NCBI GenBank assembly: GCA_934589835.1
Contig: CAKTOK010000002.1
Span: 54,697 to 118,696 of the forward strand
Direction of reading: 5' to 3'
DNA from: an uncultured Oscillospiraceae bacterium
Lineage (GTDB): Bacteria; Bacillota; Clostridia; Oscillospirales; Oscillospiraceae
DNA: 64,000 nucleotides
In this document: positions 61,385-64,000 of the stretch, in pieces
Layout of the letters: each line of letters starts with the position of its first letter
Position numbering within the stretch: the first letter of the stretch is position 1
Translations under genes and position numbers: made by a program
The notes under the pieces: generated by a model
Databases searched by the model: none
Told to the model about the DNA's origin: nothing
Seen by the model: only the letters and a program-made list of their open reading frames with translations

Positions 61385-62734
61385 TCATCTTCTGTTGTGG
61401 GGATACCAGATACGCTGCTGCTCCGCCGCACGGATCAGCTCCTCGCGGAAATCGGGATGGGCAATGGAGATCAGCTTCTCCGCCCGCTCCCAGACGCTCA
61501 GGCCCTTGAGGCAGATGCAGCCGTACTCCGTCACCACATACATGGTGTTCACGCGAGTGTCCGTGACCACGGAGCCGGTCTGGAGCGTAGGACGGATGCG
61601 GGATCTCATGGTGCCGTCCTTATCCTTGAACGTGGAGGACAGGCAGATGAAGCTCTTGCCGCCCTTGGACAGATACGCGCCCAGCACGAAATCCTGCTGT
61701 CCGCCGGCGCCGCTGATCTGCTTGGTGCCAGCCGTCTCGCCATTGACCTGTCCGTACAGGTCTACATCCACTGCGTTGTTGATGGAGATGAAGTTGTCGA
61801 TGGACGCCACCGTGCGAATATCATTGGTGTAGCTGATCGGTGCCGCCATGCAGGCGGGGTTGTCGTCCAGATAGTCGTAGAGCTTCTGGGTACCGGCGGC
61901 AAAGGCATAAACCTGCCGGCCGCGGTCGATGCTTTTCCGGGCGCATGTCACCTTCCCCGCCATGGCCAGATCCACATAGGCGTCCACATACATCTCCGTA
62001 TGGACTCCCAGATCCTTCAGATCGGACTCACACAGCATGGCGCCCACGGTATTGGGCATCCCGCCGATCCCCAGCTGGAGGCAGGCGCCGTCGGGGATCT
62101 GCTCCACAATGAGACGCGCCACCGCCTTGTCCACCTCGGTGGCTGTGCCGGAGGGCTGGATGCCCATGGGATCGTTGCGTCCCTCCACCACCATGTCTAC
62201 ATCGCTGATATGGATGCAGTTGTCGAACCCGCCCAGACAGCGGGGCATCTTCTCGTTGACCTCCACGATGACCACCTTGGCCATCTCGCACACCGCCTTC
62301 ACATGGGACGCGGACAATCCGAAGTTGAAATAGCCGTGCTTGTCCATGGGTGTGACCTGAAACATGGCCACGTCCGGCGGTGTGATGTGCTCATAGTAGT
62401 AGCGCGGCAGCTCGGAGTAGCGCATAGGCTCATGGAATCCCGCGCCGCTGGCGATATGGTGCCGCTCCACGCTGCTCATGTGGTGAGAATTGAAGATGAT
62501 GTGATGTACAGGGTCCTCAATATCGAAGATAGCCGGCTTCCACAGGCTGATGCCGCCGCGGACCTTCACATCCTCCAGCTCCGGCGCACGGCGGGCCAGC
62601 GCTTCATCCAGCACGCGGGGATGGATGGCGCAGAACCCGTAATCCACCCAGTCGCCGGACTTGATGATCTTCACCGCCTCATCGGCCGTGGTCAGCTTTT
62701 GCCGGTACAGCTCCTGATAATCTGCAAAAGGCAT
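61385..62734 (-). CDS. Butyryl-CoA:acetate CoA-transferase-like enzyme
   Basis: 449 residues from the ATG at 62734 (GAGGAGGAA upstream), the length of gut butyryl-CoA:acetate CoA-transferases. The catalytic Glu is probably in [20 protein letters not shown] (~247). [15 protein letters not shown] and [29 protein letters not shown] bind CoA. The family also holds 4-hydroxybutyrate and propionyl/acetyl CoA-transferases, so the exact substrate is inferred from context (ptb in the same window). Confidence 0.82.
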   Translation of the reverse strand: MPFADYQELYRQKLTTADEAVKIIKSGDWVDYGFCAIHPRVLDEALARRAPELEDVKVRGGISLWKPAIFDIEDPVHHIIFNSHHMSSVERHHIASGAGFHEPMRYSELPRYYYEHITPPDVAMFQVTPMDKHGYFNFGLSASHVKAVCEMAKVVIVEVNEKMPRCLGGFDNCIHISDVDMVVEGRNDPMGIQPSGTATEVDKAVARLIVEQIPDGACLQLGIGGMPNTVGAMLCESDLKDLGVHTEMYVDAYVDLAMAGKVTCARKSIDRGRQVYAFAAGTQKLYDYLDDNPACMAAPISYTNDIRTVASIDNFISINNAVDVDLYGQVNGETAGTKQISGAGGQQDFVLGAYLSKGGKSFICLSSTFKDKDGTMRSRIRPTLQTGSVVTDTRVNTMYVVTEYGCICLKGLSVWERAEKLISIAHPDFREELIRAAEQQRIWYPHNRR

Positions 62735-62773
62735 GATCGTTCCTCCTCTTTCCGTTTGTTCTCCCAATCGTTA

Positions 62774-62782
62774 ATTTTACCA
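62774..62782 (-). promoter_or_regulatory. Extended -10 promoter candidate of the CoA-transferase
   Basis: On the - strand TGGTAAAAT gives an extended -10 (TG-n-TAAAAT). No -35 at the usual distance is seen. Confidence 0.4.
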
Positions 62783-62861
62783 CAAATGGACGCGCCGCGA
62801 TAGTGGCAAATGTGCCAAGGATTTCCTCCTCTGCTTGTGCAAAAAATAACGAACTCTAAAG

Positions 62862-62896
62862 AAAAGCAACGGCGCAAAAAAAGCGCCGTTGCTTTT
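62862..62896 (-). terminator. Intrinsic terminator of the S1 gene
   Basis: Perfect 14-base arms (62862-62875 and 62883-62896) with a seven-base loop; the - strand then reads TTTTC. The next gene downstream on the - strand is the CoA-transferase. Confidence 0.88.
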
Positions 62897-62921
62897 TCAC
62901 ATCTCAAATTGTGCCCGACAA

Positions 62922-64000
62922 TTACTCGTCGTCGCCCTCGTCCTCGGCGGCGGGAGCCAGCAGCGCACGGATCGACAGGGAGATCTTCTGCTTCTCCTCA
63001 TCGATGGCCGTGATCTTGGCGTCCACGATATCGCCCTCAGCCAGCACATCGCCCGGCTTCTCGATGCGGCGGTCCGCGATCTGAGAGATGTGGATCAGGC
63101 CGTCCACACCGGGCACCACCTCGGCGAAAGCGCCGAAGGTCATGAGCTTGACGATGCGGACCTTGGCCACGTCGCCCACATGATAGGTTGCCATGAACTT
63201 ATCCCAGGGGTTGCAGGAACGATCCTTCACACCCAGAGAGATCTTGCGCTTCTCGGGATCGAAGGAGATGACGTACACATCCAGCGTATCGCCCACGGAG
63301 ACCACCTCAGCGGGGTTCTTGATACGGGACCAGGACAGCTCGGAGATATGGACCATACCGTCCACGCCGCCGATGTCCACGAACACGCCGTAAGAGGTCA
63401 TGGACTTGACCGTACCGGTGTAGTGCTTACCTACCTCGATGTTCTCCCAGATCTCCGCCTGCGCGGCCTGACGGGCCTCATAGGTCACGGCCTTGATGGA
63501 GCCCACCACACGGCGGCGGGCGCGGTTGACCTCGGTGATTCGCAGGGAGACGGTCTGGCCGATCATGGTGCTCAGCTCAGCGCCGCGGGGCAGGCCGGAC
63601 TGGGACGCAGGCACGAACACGCGCACGCCCTTGACATTGACGACGATGCCGCCCTTGTTCTCCTCGGTAACCTTGCCCTCCAGCGTGGTCTTCTCCTCGC
63701 GGGCCTTCTCGATATCCTCCCAGACCTTGACGGCGTCCAGACGCTTCTTGGACAGCATGGCATAGCCCTCCACGTCATTGACGCGGATGATGTAGGTTTC
63801 GATCTCGTCGCCGACCTTCACCACATCCTCAGGCTTCACGTTGGGATCGGCGGACAGCTCGTCGATGGAAATATAGCCTGCCTGCTTGCAGCCCAGGTCA
63901 ACCTGCACCTCGGTGGGACCGATGGCAGTCACGATACCGGTTACCTTCTCTCCTGTATTCAAAGTCTTAAAAGATTTTTCCAGCATTTCCTCGAAGCTCT
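62922..64000 (-). CDS. Ribosomal protein S1 domains, probably the tail of an IspH-S1 fusion (partial)
   Basis: From the ATG at 63986 there are 354 residues with four S1 repeats (GEKVTGIVTAIGPTEVQVDLG, KTTLEGKVTEENKGGIVVNVKG, GKHYTGTVKSMTSYGVFVDIGG, GDVAKVRIVKLMTFGAFAEVVPG). The frame stays open through the window edge (SFEEM...), with no stop and no clear ribosome site before this ATG. In clostridia such a four-repeat S1 segment with an SFEEML-type linker is commonly the C-terminal part of a bifunctional IspH-S1 protein. A free S1 protein starting at 63986 remains possible. Confidence 0.85.
   Translation of the reverse strand, partial: SFEEMLEKSFKTLNTGEKVTGIVTAIGPTEVQVDLGCKQAGYISIDELSADPNVKPEDVVKVGDEIETYIIRVNDVEGYAMLSKKRLDAVKVWEDIEKAREEKTTLEGKVTEENKGGIVVNVKGVRVFVPASQSGLPRGAELSTMIGQTVSLRITEVNRARRRVVGSIKAVTYEARQAAQAEIWENIEVGKHYTGTVKSMTSYGVFVDIGGVDGMVHISELSWSRIKNPAEVVSVGDTLDVYVISFDPEKRKISLGVKDRSCNPWDKFMATYHVGDVAKVRIVKLMTFGAFAEVVPGVDGLIHISQIADRRIEKPGDVLAEGDIVDAKITAIDEEKQKISLSIRALLAPAAEDEGDDE

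Overview
The window is a 64 kb stretch of bacterial core chromosome. It is GC-rich by eye (about 60 %), tightly packed, and has very strong G/C third positions. SpoIVA, a SpoIIM-like protein and a SigH-type sigma factor point to an endospore-forming Firmicute. A tyrosine T-box leader, TIGR04086 next to yajC, DUF4364, a PPi-type phosphofructokinase, a split transketolase, phosphate butyryltransferase and a butyryl-CoA:acetate CoA-transferase-like enzyme together suggest a GC-rich, butyrate-forming gut clostridium of the Oscillospiraceae type. That placement is inferred from gene content, not computed. No rRNA, tRNA, CRISPR array, insertion sequence or complete prophage was seen. Mobile-DNA traces are limited to one integrase fragment.

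Left part (1-24 kb, mostly + strand): the end of dxs, then tlyA-nadK-argR-recN in one operon. A tyrosine T-box leader precedes tyrS. Next come the queuosine genes queA and tgt with a CPA2 antiporter between them, then yajC and a TIGR04086 protein. spoIIM-xerD and ruvC-ruvA-ruvB follow. A SigH-like sigma factor is followed by a zinc-ribbon protein, DUF1858, trmK, a Nif3-like protein and yebC. A truncated recombinase precedes spoIVA, then gap and coaX.

Middle (23-33 kb): central metabolism, with pfp and fba divergent from back-to-back promoters, the split transketolase on the - strand, and ptb. Between them lie a GNAT, an amidase-domain protein, a second Xer-like recombinase, a small membrane protein, DUF4364 and an uncharacterised cysteine-rich protein with a sporulation-type promoter candidate.

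Right part (33-64 kb, almost all - strand): one operon runs hprK-ROK kinase-murB-rapZ-whiA-C_GCAxxG protein-dnaE. rpmB stands alone on +. A second, very long gene train runs from cdaA-ybbR through dnaJ-like and yicC-remA-gmk-rpoZ-priA-def-fmt-rsmB-rlmN-stp-prkC to rsgA. It combines c-di-AMP synthesis, translation-product maturation and Ser/Thr kinase signalling. It is followed by a cysteine desulfurase/DUF3343 pair, ispD-ispF, the CoA-transferase, and a ribosomal S1 reading frame that runs open off the right edge, probably as the tail of an IspH-S1 fusion. With dxs at the left edge, four steps of the MEP isoprenoid pathway may therefore touch this window.

Many genes overlap by four bases (ATGA or GTGA), which implies translational coupling. 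Well-spaced sigma-A promoters (16-18 bp spacers) and hairpin terminators mark most transcription units.
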